From Xenopus tropicalis (taxonomy: Eukaryota > Chordata > Amphibia > Anura > Pipidae): a stretch of 64,000 bases of DNA. Each line of letters begins with the position of its first letter. The first letter of the stretch is position 1. The position numbers were made by a program, and so were the translations under genes. The notes below the pieces were generated by a model, which was given only the letters and a program-made list of their open reading frames with translations, was not told where the DNA came from and ran no database searches. Where the stretch lies: NCBI RefSeq assembly GCF_000004195.4, contig NC_030683.2:50047358-50111357 (forward strand), given 5' to 3'. Shown here piece by piece: positions 36,408 to 45,620 of the stretch.

Positions 36408-36670
36408 TAGTGATGAGCGAATTGTTTCGGCAAACATGGATTCGCAGTGAAATTTCATATTTTGCCATGGGCAAATTGTTTTGCAAATCTTCTGTGAAGT
36501 TTGGCCATAAAAATTTGCGTTTCTGTGAATAAAAGGCGCAGTTGCATCAAAAAAGGCATGGGCACTTTAAAAGAGGTGCCAAAACAGGCGCAGTGGTGCA
36601 CGTCAAAAAAGTCACACAGCACCTATGTTTTGAAAATTTTCCCGAAATGGTACAGATTCGCTCATCACTA
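36408..36670. mobile_element. hAT MITE, TGATGAGC family
   Basis: TAGTGATGAGCGAATTGTTT to gattcgctcatcacta; the flanks gtagctag and atagctaa agree at 6 of 8 bases. The core tagcta also flanks the copy at 35421. Confidence 0.82.
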
Positions 36671-36678
36671 ATAGCTAA

Positions 36679-37366
36679 TGAAAAATATTACACTTCAAAG
36701 TGTAAATTTATGATTTGTTTTTTCCTGTTTATTATTTTTATTACATACCCCCCCATAGAAGGCAAAAGCCCTTATATGATATTTTTAAGGTATATTATAA
36801 TATGTAATGGTTATTTCTACAGAATGGTGTAAGCATTAGAAAGCATACAGAGTTTTATAATAAATATTTATTTTACTGACTGTAAAAGAAGCATGTGGGT
36901 AGGAATTTGCAGGCATCTTTAGTAAGTAACAACCATTTGCTCTGAAAAGGAATTATTTGGCTGGGATAAAGTCCCCTTATAGACTTTAGTCTCTAGTTTT
37001 GGTCATGCAACTTCACCTCATTGTGCATAAAACTCCATTCATTAAAGTTACTTATGTCAAAATCATCTGCTTGCACTTCTGCACGCAGTGCCACTCAGTC
37101 TTTCCTGTCCCATTCCAAATCAAGTGCAGTTGCACCTATTAATGCAGAGGAATGCAGGCAGTACCTTAAGAGTTCCCTCAACATTCTGCGTCAATTGATG
37201 CATCGCTCTTGAAGCCAAACACTGTAATTAATGTCAAGTAATTTTCAAGTGCAGTGTGCATTTGCGTTTATTTTGATGCATTGGTCAAAACTGCATCTGG
37301 TGACTGCAACACTGGTATTCTGTGGAAAGATGCTACATTATGGTAAAAAACATGGTGATTGTGCTT
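36679..37366. other. Intron tract with diverged dispersed repeat
   Basis: About 37020-37366 resembles 51640-52030 in the same orientation: shared phrases include tgcacctattaatg-like, ttcattttgatgc-like and ctgtggaaagatgctacatt versus ctggggaaataacactgcat. The family is not identified and no gene is present. Confidence 0.4.
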
Positions 37367-37381
37367 AAAATTGCACTGCTC

Positions 37382-37805
37382 ATATACACGTCAACAAATA
37401 TCAACTGGACAACGAAACCGAACTATACCTAAAGATATGGGACACCTGGATATTAAACAAGGACAATCTCTCTCGACCACAAAGCTATGGGTAGGACCCC
37501 CCTTTAACTAAAGCAACCAAAAGCAATAGATAAGTGAGGGAGAAACTGAAAATGTTAGCAAGGAATGATATATATCAATATAGAGACCTAGAGCGCAAAC
37601 TGTTATAACGTTTTTTTTTTCTTTTTCCACTGTTTTATATCTCTTTTTATTTTTTCTTTTCCCTTTTTCTTTACTATACTTACCCTTGAAGGAGCACAAA
37701 ATCATCAAGTCTGATAAAGTGCTTCATATACAAAATGATATGCATGTAAAATTTAAATTTCATTTAAAATGAAACGTGAAAAATCAAAAATAAAAGTTAC
37801 AAAAA
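37382..37805 (+). mobile_element. 5'-truncated L1/Tx1-like LINE with target-site duplication
   Basis: A perfect 15-bp direct repeat aaaattgcactgctc flanks it (37367-37381 and 37806-37820), the mark of target-primed reverse transcription. It holds the last codons of ORF2, an untranslated region with a pyrimidine-rich stretch at 37610-37675, and ends in an A-rich tail (aataaaagttacaaaaa). Confidence 0.85.
37384..37494 (+). pseudogene. C-terminal end of an L1/Tx1 ORF2 protein
   Basis: The frame is open from the truncation point to TAG at 37492-37494. It reads NETELYLKIWDTWI near the end, the FxKIWxPW-type C-terminal motif of L1-clade ORF2 proteins. Only 36 codons remain, far downstream of endonuclease and reverse transcriptase domains. 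The minus-strand LINE at 53756-56518 has the equivalent TFRKTWDPWI at its C terminus. Confidence 0.75.
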
Positions 37806-37955
37806 AAAATTGCACTGCTCTCTGCACTTGTACTTGTAAATGACTTCTTTTTTTCACTGTCTATCCATCAATCAATCCGTCTATCCATCTGTCTTAACAC
37901 CTGTACAAGTTTTACTATCAGGGCAGGGGCAATGGGTAGCGTACAGACTACAGAA

Positions 37956-38655
37956 TAGAGATGTAGCGAACTGTTCACCGGCGAACTAATTCGCACGAAA
38001 ATCGGGTGTTCGCAAGTTCGCAAGTTCGCGAACTTTTAGCGATGTTCGCAATTTTGGGTTTGCCTTAGCTGGAGCCAAATTTTGACCTCTCACCCCAGAG
38101 CCAGCAGATACATGGCAGCCAATCAGGCAGCTCTCCCTCCTGGACCACCCCCGGACCACTCCCTTCCATATATAAACCGAAGCCCAGCAGCCATTTTACA
38201 TTCTGCCTGTGTGTGCTTGTTGAGTTATCATAGGGAGAGAGCTGTGCAGGGGTTTGAGGGGCAGTTTAGGTAGCTTTGCTGACTAGTAATCTACTTTCTA
38301 CTGCTCTGTATGTAGCTGCTGGGGACAGCTGTCCTGCTGATCTCATCTGCTGTAACCCAATAGTCCTTGTAAAAGCAGTTTATTACACAAGTTTAGAAAT
38401 GTAGTGTGATTTCTGCCCTTTACAGCACAAAACGCAACGCTGTGTCAACAACGTATTTTTCAGAGAAATTTTTGCCCTTGATCCCCCTCCGGCATGCCAC
38501 TGTCCAGGTCGTGGCACCCTTTAAACAACTTTAAAATCAGTTTTCTGGCCAGAAATGGCTTTTTTAGGTTTTAAAGTTCACCTTCTCATTGAAGTCTATG
38601 GGGTTCGCAAAGTTCGCAAAAGTTCGCAATTTTTGGCAGGTTCATTACATCTCTA
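37956..38655. mobile_element. hAT-type element, TAGAGATGTAGCG family, copy C retaining a TATA-box segment
   Basis: The perfect 8-bp duplication ctacagaa flanks it (37948-37955, 38656-38663). It lies opposite in orientation to copies A and B: the shared ggcatgcc...ccagaaatggct block is at the right. About 38060-38400 is absent from A and B and contains TATATAAA at 38169-38176 followed by a leader-like tract without long ORF. I infer that this is a promoter-bearing end of the autonomous parent, left after internal deletion of the transposase. Confidence 0.85.
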
Positions 38656-38689
38656 CTACAGAACAGGTTGTAAAGTGTGTCTATAAGTT

Positions 38690-38845
38690 ACAGAAGTTGC
38701 AATATGCTTCCCAACTTTCTGATTCCTCATCACAGGTCTGACCCATGATCAGATACCCACACTCTCATGAGAGTGTGGGTATCTGATCATGGGTCAGACC
38801 TGGGCTGAGGAATCAGAAAGTTGGGAAGCATATTGCAACTTCTGT
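38690..38845. repeat. Near-perfect 156-bp palindrome without spacer
   Basis: Two arms of about 78 bp (acagaagttgcaatatgctt... and its complement) meet at actctcatgagagt with no loop. Only two mismatches were seen, near cctcatcacagg versus cctgggctgagg. It lies 34 bp right of the hAT element 37956-38655. Confidence 0.92.
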
Positions 38846-38914
38846 GTCTCTATGAGGAATAGGGCAACATTAATTCAGCAAGAATGTTGGCGAAGACACA
38901 TTGATTTATGATTA

Positions 38915-39364
38915 CCATATATACTCGAGTATAAGCCGATCCGAATATAAGCCGAGGCACCCAATTTTACCTAAGAAAGCTGGAAAAACTTATTGACTCG
39001 AGTATAAGCCTAGGGCGGGAAACTATATGGTATCAACAATGATACCTTAAGAGTACTACCCCCTTAGCTCAATCAGCAACCAAGCTAAAACACAAACAGT
39101 TAAAATCCTTCAAAACTATGGTTTATATAGAATATAAAGTGCAATGACTAGTGCAGAATGGGACAGGTGAGGATGGTAGATGAAGATGAATTTGGGAGTG
39201 GGCCAGGGCACTGGAGGGTCTGGTTGGGGTGTGATTTGCACACAAAGGGCAGAGGGTGCTAGTCTGGAGGGACCCATGGCACCTGACTCGAGTATAAGCC
39301 GAGGGCGACTTTTTCAGCATATTTTGGGTGCTGAAAAACTAGGCTTATACTCGAGTATATACAG
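38915..39364. mobile_element. TA-flanked mariner-like non-autonomous element (CTCGAGTATAAGCC family)
   Basis: It is flanked by TA (38913-38914, 39365-39366). Ends ccatatatactcgagtataa and cttatactcgagtatatacag are inverted; further gactcgagtataagcc copies lie inside at about 38996 and 39285. No transposase is present. Confidence 0.82.
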
Positions 39365-39744
39365 TAACTTTCCTCTGCTAAATTTGCACCTTAATGCACC
39401 ATATAGAGTGTAAATATTTGGGTTGCAGCAATAGGAAAGTGATCCAAAATGCTACTGTCTGTATTTGCTGTATTTGTTGATTTATAGATTTTGCTGAAAC
39501 ATGCAAGGGAAGTTTTATATTGGCTTAACAACTTTTAAAATATACACTGGAGCTGATTTATAGACACAGGTGCTAAATTGTACTTATGTAGTTGCCAATA
39601 GCAACCAATCAGCAAATAGTAGTGCTCACAGTATCTGTGAGAAACTGCACTTGTGCAATTTAGCAACTAAATTAGTAAATCTGCTGTGCAGTTACTGAAT
39701 ATTCTGGTGCAAGTTACAAGTCCTTTATGCAAAACACATTAATT

Positions 39745-39764
39745 GTATGTATGTATGTATGTAT
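39745..39764. repeat. (TGTA)n microsatellite
   Basis: Five tandem atgt units. Confidence 0.9.
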
Positions 39765-39969
39765 ATTTTTATGTAGCTCTACTTGTATATGTTGCACTAA
39801 ACATATGTTTACAATACATTATTAGTACAGACAGAATTTCTAAAACACTTAAGTATTATAAAGATAAGGAATGCCCTAGAATTTTAACTATGAATTCTTA
39901 AAAGCAACAGATGTTAAACTGCTAGGTCAATTAAAACAATATCATAATTATACTGCATGTCTTGCACAG

Positions 39970-40046
39970 ATTCTCTCTGACGATAATGGTATTTGTCAAC
40001 TATGGAGGAGGTGGCTATTGGTTCTTTGAACATGCTCCTTGGAACG
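39970..40046 (+). CDS. hgsnat: hgsnat exon: TM2 and lumenal active-site loop
   Basis: The exon lies between the acceptor cttgcacag and the donor gtaagc; it begins with one base completing Gly and ends with one base of the next Gly codon. It encodes [19 protein letters not shown], which is TM2 running into the glycine-rich turn, followed by EHAPWNG. The histidine (codon 40031-40033) aligns with human His269, the residue reported to accept the acetyl group, and the following Asn aligns with human Asn273, a disease-mutated position. The catalytic centre therefore looks intact. Human has Ser where this protein has Pro before the Trp. Confidence 0.95.
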
Positions 40047-40623
40047 GTAAGCAAAACATCCCATAAAAAAATCAAGTATCTGCATCCAAGAACCTTTTAA
40101 GCAAATCAGCAATCTCCTCATTGATCCATAAGAGAAAAGGAATTAATATAGACCACCATCTGCTTACTAGGTATGGGTATTTAACAATGAACCCTGTCTT
40201 AACTTCATAAAAGCCACTTCGACAAATCAGCAGGACCATATTGATCCTCAGATAGGCTGGAGATTGCTAAATGTATTTTCTTGATGCTCTCGAGAGCCAT
40301 TATATTCTTGATCTCAGATTCATTTTTTTAACCTCAAGCCTGCTGCACAGTGAAAAATGACTTCTGAAAACGAATATTTTCAATGTATAATTTCAACTTT
40401 ACACAGTATTTTGGACTAGTATTCGTAGATTGTGCTAAAAGGGCCAAAGGTCAAAAAGCAGCCTTCCAATTGCCATATGTAATAAAAGGCACAAAGATTT
40501 CTCAAGTGCAGTAAACAAAGAAGGTATTTGCTTTTAAACAGGTTGGTACAGATGATAAAAACTTTAACAAACTTTCCACATTATATTACATAACTCTCTA
40601 TGTATTTCCATAAACGAGTGATG

Positions 40624-40776
40624 TACAGGTACGGAATCTAGTATCCAAAATGCTTGGGACCTGGCATTTTCTGGATAACTTGAATCTCCATCCCTTAAGT
40701 CTACTCTTTGGAATTTCTGTCTATCTTGTAATTCAGAACTTGCTGGATAGTGGGTTTCTGGATAATGGAACCTGCA
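40624..40776. mobile_element. Palindromic MITE with GGTATGGGATC ends, copy 3 (internally deleted)
   Basis: acaggtacggaatctagtat at the left, ggataatggaacctgca at the right, with the core missing. It lies within the 0.9-kb intron between hgsnat exons. Confidence 0.6.
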
Positions 40777-40935
40777 ATGTTTTACAGTATTTTTAAAAAG
40801 AAAAAGGCAATCACTTTTAAAGATTAGAATTATTTGCTTAAAATGTATTAGAACTTAGTACTAGTTGCTTAAATTCAATAATATAGTATAATGATTTAAT
40901 ATTTTGGACTATTATTTGTGTAATTTGTGTTACAG

Positions 40936-40966
40936 GACTTACGGTTGCAGATTTGGTTATGCCTTG
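40936..40966 (+). CDS. hgsnat: hgsnat 31-nt microexon (LTVADLVMP)
   Basis: This short exon has the acceptor tgttacag and the donor gtaagt. Two bases complete Gly, nine codons read LTVADLVMP, and TG is left for the Trp completed at 43075. It supplies the WNGLTVADLV-PW motif that links the active-site loop to TM3. At 31 nt it cannot be called from ORF length; it is supported by matching phases on both sides and by the family motif. Confidence 0.93.
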
Positions 40967-41944
40967 GTAAGTATTTTTTATTATCGCCCCTTAATTTTTA
41001 GCCAGGAATTGTTTTTTTAAACAATTTAGATCAATAGTTTTGTCATACAATTTCTGATTGGCCCTTATTTTCTTCTTGCCCTGCTTCTCCCTTTATTACA
41101 CTGGGCCATCTACCCATCTACCTCTATAAGAGCAGTACAGTGTCAATTGTTAAATTCCCCACTAATCCTTTTGCACTACAGTATATTTTACTGGGCAAAA
41201 AAAGTTGAATGGCAAATACATAGTTTTTGCACCCTTAAGCTTAGCAGTGCCAAATTTCCAACCCTCTAGCTTTCCCAAAATACAAATCCTAAACACCGAT
41301 ATGTAGTATTATTGTGTAGATATATATATATATGTGTGTATTCTTTGCATTTTATAATCAGGGGAGCTTGTGTACTATATTATATGTGCTGCTTGTGCAC
41401 CATGCATGGATATTACCAACCCACTCGGGATTCAACAATTCAGCTCCCAAATGGAGATGGAAGCCTGCCAGATATGGGGTGGGTTAGAAGAAGAGTGAAT
41501 TTTAATAGAAGAGGAATGCCAAAAATGCAGAGCTTTCATCTTATACCTTAATGACCACTAGCAAATATGACACAAGTGATGAGCCCTCTCGGTATGATTG
41601 CGGTTATACAATAAACAGCATTAAGTCAATAATGTGATTGCTTTTGATTGAATAGGTCAGTTGGAAAGTTATTACCCACTTTACAACCCATTAACATCCA
41701 GGCACACATTACAGGGACAGAGCTGCCAGTTCACAAAATTGCTTACTTATAATATTGTATTATATTATTTAACCCATAATTTGCTGGCTTAAATGTTTAG
41801 TAAATGGATTTTACTATTTTTGGAAATATATATGCATGCACAAATTTTCTTGATATCATTGTATCGTCTTAGTTATATCCTTATTCCTTGCAAAAGTATA
41901 ATGCTGCATACAAGTAAAATTGACTAATAAAGGTTTAATATGCA

Positions 41945-42290
41945 AAACACAGAAAAAAATCGCCAGCGCTCGGTCTAACCCACAATCTGGAGTTGACCAG
42001 CTGCTAGAAACGATAAAAAGCCATTATTTATACACAAAGAGAAAGAAAGATTGCCAGCTCTTAGTTTGCCTTTAAAGATAATTTTTACAAAAAATTAGGT
42101 TTATTGCATCACAGACTCAATGTTAATAGGCAGTGTAGGACTCACGTACAATGAGGGGCCTTGACGTGGCATGTGAGCTTACATATTTTGGCCAAAGTGT
42201 GGTACTAACACCTCATTTTTTGTAAAAAATTATATTTAAAGGCAAACTAAGCACTGGCAATCTTTCTTTCTCTTTACTGTAAATATGGAC
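41945..42290 (-). mobile_element. Retroelement-like terminus with inverted duplication
   Basis: The stretch 42036-42105 (aaagagaaagaaagattgcc, tagtttgcctttaaa) is repeated in reverse complement at about 42222-42280. Read on the minus strand, it contains cacgtcaagg and caataaacc followed by an A/T-rich tail and a gagcgctggcg phrase, similar in layout to the Penelope-like end at 21520-21685. The assignment is tentative. Confidence 0.4.
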
Positions 42291-43074
42291 TGGTGAGCTG
42301 TGACCCTAATATACATCTTCCGTTAGCAGTCTTAGCAAGCAGTTGGATATGATTAAAATAGGCTGTCCATTATGCGAAAGAGGTATTGCCATACTTCACT
42401 ACTTTCTGGCTGCAGGTGTTCCCTTATTGCATATGACTGTTTAATGAATAAAGAACCACAATAATTTGGAATCTAGGGTGCCTTGTGTAAGTGTGAACCT
42501 GCTTTCTAGCTTCATTATATCAAAATCCTGTTTGAGCAGCATAGGTCCATTTTATCCACATGCCTCTTCTATAAGTGTAACAGAATATTTGGCATTTTTT
42601 GTTTTTTTGAGTAATCCAGGTATATGGACCTCTAGCAAAATTCACATCCATTGGCCTCTATGTATTAAGATGTAACATCATTCAAACAAACACATTTAAA
42701 CTAACAGTTTTAAAAGCCATATCTTTGGTCTGGCAGTGCAAGATGCCTTTCCAAATTCAAAATGACATTTGACTTCAATAATATTCAATAGCTGTGATTT
42801 CTACAGTGTGACTTACCATAAAAAATGGCATTTTAGCTGTACTTGCATGAAGAACATAGATGTGCACAATGTCCATAGATCACCTGATTGTATAAGCAAA
42901 CTTAGTGCAGTCTAATAGTGTGATGCAAATAATTTGTCACTTTTAGTTTTAGACAGTTTTCAGGCCATTGCAGAGAGATTATGTTCCTAAAGAAACAACA
43001 CATTCACCCACATGTATGTTCCCATTAGCACATGGTTTTAATCATGCCATTTCACTTCAAGGGTTTTCTTTCAG

Positions 43075-43235
43075 GTTTGTTTTCATCATCGGTACATCAG
43101 TAGCACTGGCTTTCAACGCAATGCTAAAGAGAGGGCTCAGCCGTTGCCAGCTCTTGTACAAATTAACTTGGAGGACTTGCATTCTTTTTGCAATTGGAGT
43201 TTTCTTCCTTAATTATGGACCAGCTGATGGGCCAC
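43075..43235 (+). CDS. hgsnat: hgsnat exon: TM3 and TM4
   Basis: The exon follows ggttttctttcag and ends before gtaagc. It encodes Trp (split codon) followed by 53 residues, with one base left over. The hydrophobic stretches FVFIIGTSVALAFNAML and CILFAIGVFFLNY fit TM3 and TM4, separated by the basic loop KRGLSRCQLLYKLTWRT. PWFVFIxGxS and the RGxS/WR pattern are shared with human HGSNAT, while the TM3-TM4 residues are clearly more diverged than the flanking motifs. Open reading continues past both borders by chance (42968-43339), but the phases and family alignment fix the exon at these limits. Confidence 0.95.
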
Positions 43236-43428
43236 GTAAGCAACCTTTTGACACTTTAAAACTTCATTCTGTTTCCCTGTTTTGCATTTCTCATTCAGTT
43301 TGTTTGCCAAGCAGTATAACTGACATTACAGTAAAGTAGCCTCATTGGGCTCACAGCTCATAGTAAACAGATTATAAATGCTTAAACTAGTTTTACAAGA
43401 CTGGCCAAGTTACATAGTTATCCAATAT

Positions 43429-43755
43429 TTAAAGGAATACATTGGAAAACATGTTTTTTTCAAAACACGTCAGTTAATAGAGCTTCTCCAGCAGAATCTG
43501 GATTGAAATCTGTTTTTCAAAAGTGTAAACAGATTTTTTTTATATTTAATTTTAAAATTTCTCATGGGGCTAGCCGTATTCTTTATTTCCCAGGGTGCTA
43601 CAGCCATGTGATCTGTGCTCTGATTAACTTCAGTCACACTTTACTGCTGAGCTGCAAGTTGGAGTGATATCACCCCCTCCCAGCAGCCAATCAGCAGAAC
43701 AATAGGAAGGTAGCAAGATAGCAGCTCCCAGTAGAGTCAGAATAGCACTCAATAG
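43429..43755. mobile_element. T2-type MITE, left part
   Basis: TTAAAGGAATACATTGGAAA followed by the known interior order: aaaacacgtcagttaatag, ctccagcagaatctgg, gcaagttggagtgatatcac. The right half is missing; a hAT MITE remnant begins near 43755. It starts about 190 bp after the hgsnat exon 43075-43235. Confidence 0.75.
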
Positions 43756-43769
43756 TAAGAAATCCAAGT

Positions 43770-43989
43770 CTGGCTTGGGCCTCCTCCTCACATTTGTCGC
43801 AGGTCAAAAAAAATCCCTGCAAAAAAGGAACGGGAGCGTCAAAATGGGTGTGGTCGTGTAAAAATGGGCTCACACAACGAAATGGTTGCATGACACCTGC
43901 GTCTCGCAATTTTTTCGCCATTTACCGAATTTTTCTGTTGGTTCGCAAATTTTTCAGCAAAGCGCAAGGGACAGATTTGCTTATCACTA
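43770..43989. mobile_element. hAT MITE, TGATGAGC family, left end lost
   Basis: The interior (cgtcaaaatgggtgtgg, gcgtctcgcaattttttcgc) leads to the right terminus gatttgcttatcacta. The left terminus was not found and no duplication is seen. Confidence 0.65.
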
Positions 43990-44644
43990 AAGCTGAATGT
44001 TTGTGGATTCTTTCCATTTAAATGAATAGGAAAAGCAAGTAAATACTACTTTCCCAAAGTAGCAGTGGCCACTGGTGCTTGGAGGGTTAATTTTTTCACA
44101 TGCTCAGAATGTTGTTAAGTGGTTTTGATAATTAGAAGTACCTAATGTACCTATTTTCCATGAAGAGGGATGCCTTTTATAACTTGGATGTAGTCCAAAA
44201 ATTCCTATGCAACTGGAATTGATTCTGGTCTTTGAAATATTGTGCATTATATGTATTAAACTTCTTCACAGGTCTTGTCAACCACAGAGCATGCAAGGCA
44301 TTGTGGGAAATGGAGTCTTGGCTAAAGTACAGTTGTATTCTGCTACATTGTTTCAAAAGTCAGAAGACACAGGGCTTTATATTATAAAAGAGATTATAAG
44401 GAGACGCATACTGCCTCCAACAGCAATAACAATTACAAATAATCTTAAAACCATTAAAAATTATAATTGGAAAGTTGCTTAGAACAGCACATTAATTCAT
44501 TATGGAAAATTACATTATTTTTATTAAGTAATGCTGCCACATAAGGTTAAATAGATTAAATAATAGATTAAGTAAATCTGTGAGAACCATTGTGTGCATG
44601 TCCTTTTCCTTTCAGATTTAGACAATTGTTGGAGACAATTATTA

Positions 44645-44801
44645 TGCTGTGTAAAAAATGGAGTAAAGCATTACCGGCGATGTTGCCCAAGGAAACCAAT
44701 CAGCAATTAGATTTTAACAGTTAGAAAACCAAAGCAAAGCATCTGATTGGCTGCCATGAGCAGCATTACCAGTAATGTTTCACTCCACTTTTTACACAGC
44801 A
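44645..44801. mobile_element. Small palindromic MITE related to 29727-29850
   Basis: tgctgtgtaaaaaatggagt and actccactttttacacagca are inverted; aaccaatcagcaatt and catctgattggctgcc face each other inside. Confidence 0.7.
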
Positions 44802-45061
44802 TGATACATATCCCTATTGTTATGGCTCCTGGGATAGTACAGGGTAGGATGTCAACCTACTCTGTGTTCTGCTAGTTGTATAATTATATTAAAGGATACA
44901 GTAAAACCCACAACCTGGGAGGGTATTTTTGGTAGCTGTATGCACTATTTTGTGAATTTATGATTTTGGGCCAATACTGTTCCAGTACATAATAGGGGAG
45001 CTTGGGAGGTTGATTGCGAATATAACACTGACTTACAAACGTTACACTGATGTTTTCCTAT

Positions 45062-45620
45062 TTGTAAGGTGCTCCGCCGGTCCGGTGCGTTCCCCTACCT
45101 CGATTCCTGCCAAGGTACATGTGCATGTCAGGCTTCCAGGGCGCATGCACGCACATAGGGAGATGTCGCTGTGCTGTTGCGCATGTGTGGTGACGTCATG
45201 ACATGCGTGGTTGTAGGTTTTGAAGCCAAAAGTGTCATCTTGGTTATGGTTTTTTTTTACTTCCTTTTTCTTCACTTACCTTTATGTTTTGGCACTAAAA
45301 TTCCTTATTTAAACCTCTCCACTCATTCCCTCTTTGCCCAAGCTGGCTTCTAGTTGCCTCAGATCCTGCTAATCCTTGTCTTTGTGAGTTTTTCTAGTTT
45401 TGACTGTTTTTCCAACCACGATACTTGCTGCCTGCCTTGACATTAGCCAAGGTCCTTGCCGTACTTCACATTTTGGTAGTCTTATACTCCGAAGTTTGTA
45501 GGTTCCCAGCCTGTACCGTAGCAGAAAGTCAAGGGCCCCAAAAGGGCGTTGGTGAACGCCAGGACTGGTTGGGTACCCCCTACTTACTTAAGAGTTAACC
45601 GTTGTCAGTGGTCCAAATTC
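45062..45620 (+). mobile_element. LTR-like tract (probable degraded LTR)
   Basis: It starts near tgtaaggtgctccgccgg, is GC-rich with gcgcatg/tgacgtcatgac motifs, has a TATA-like tatttaaac at about 45306, then a pyrimidine-rich leader-like stretch. It lacks a clear CA end and target duplication, and has no coding region. Confidence 0.35.

Noticed and set aside
42968..43339. 123-codon ORF taken as one coding unit
   Set aside because: Only 43075-43235 is the hgsnat exon; the flanking codons are intron that happens to be open.
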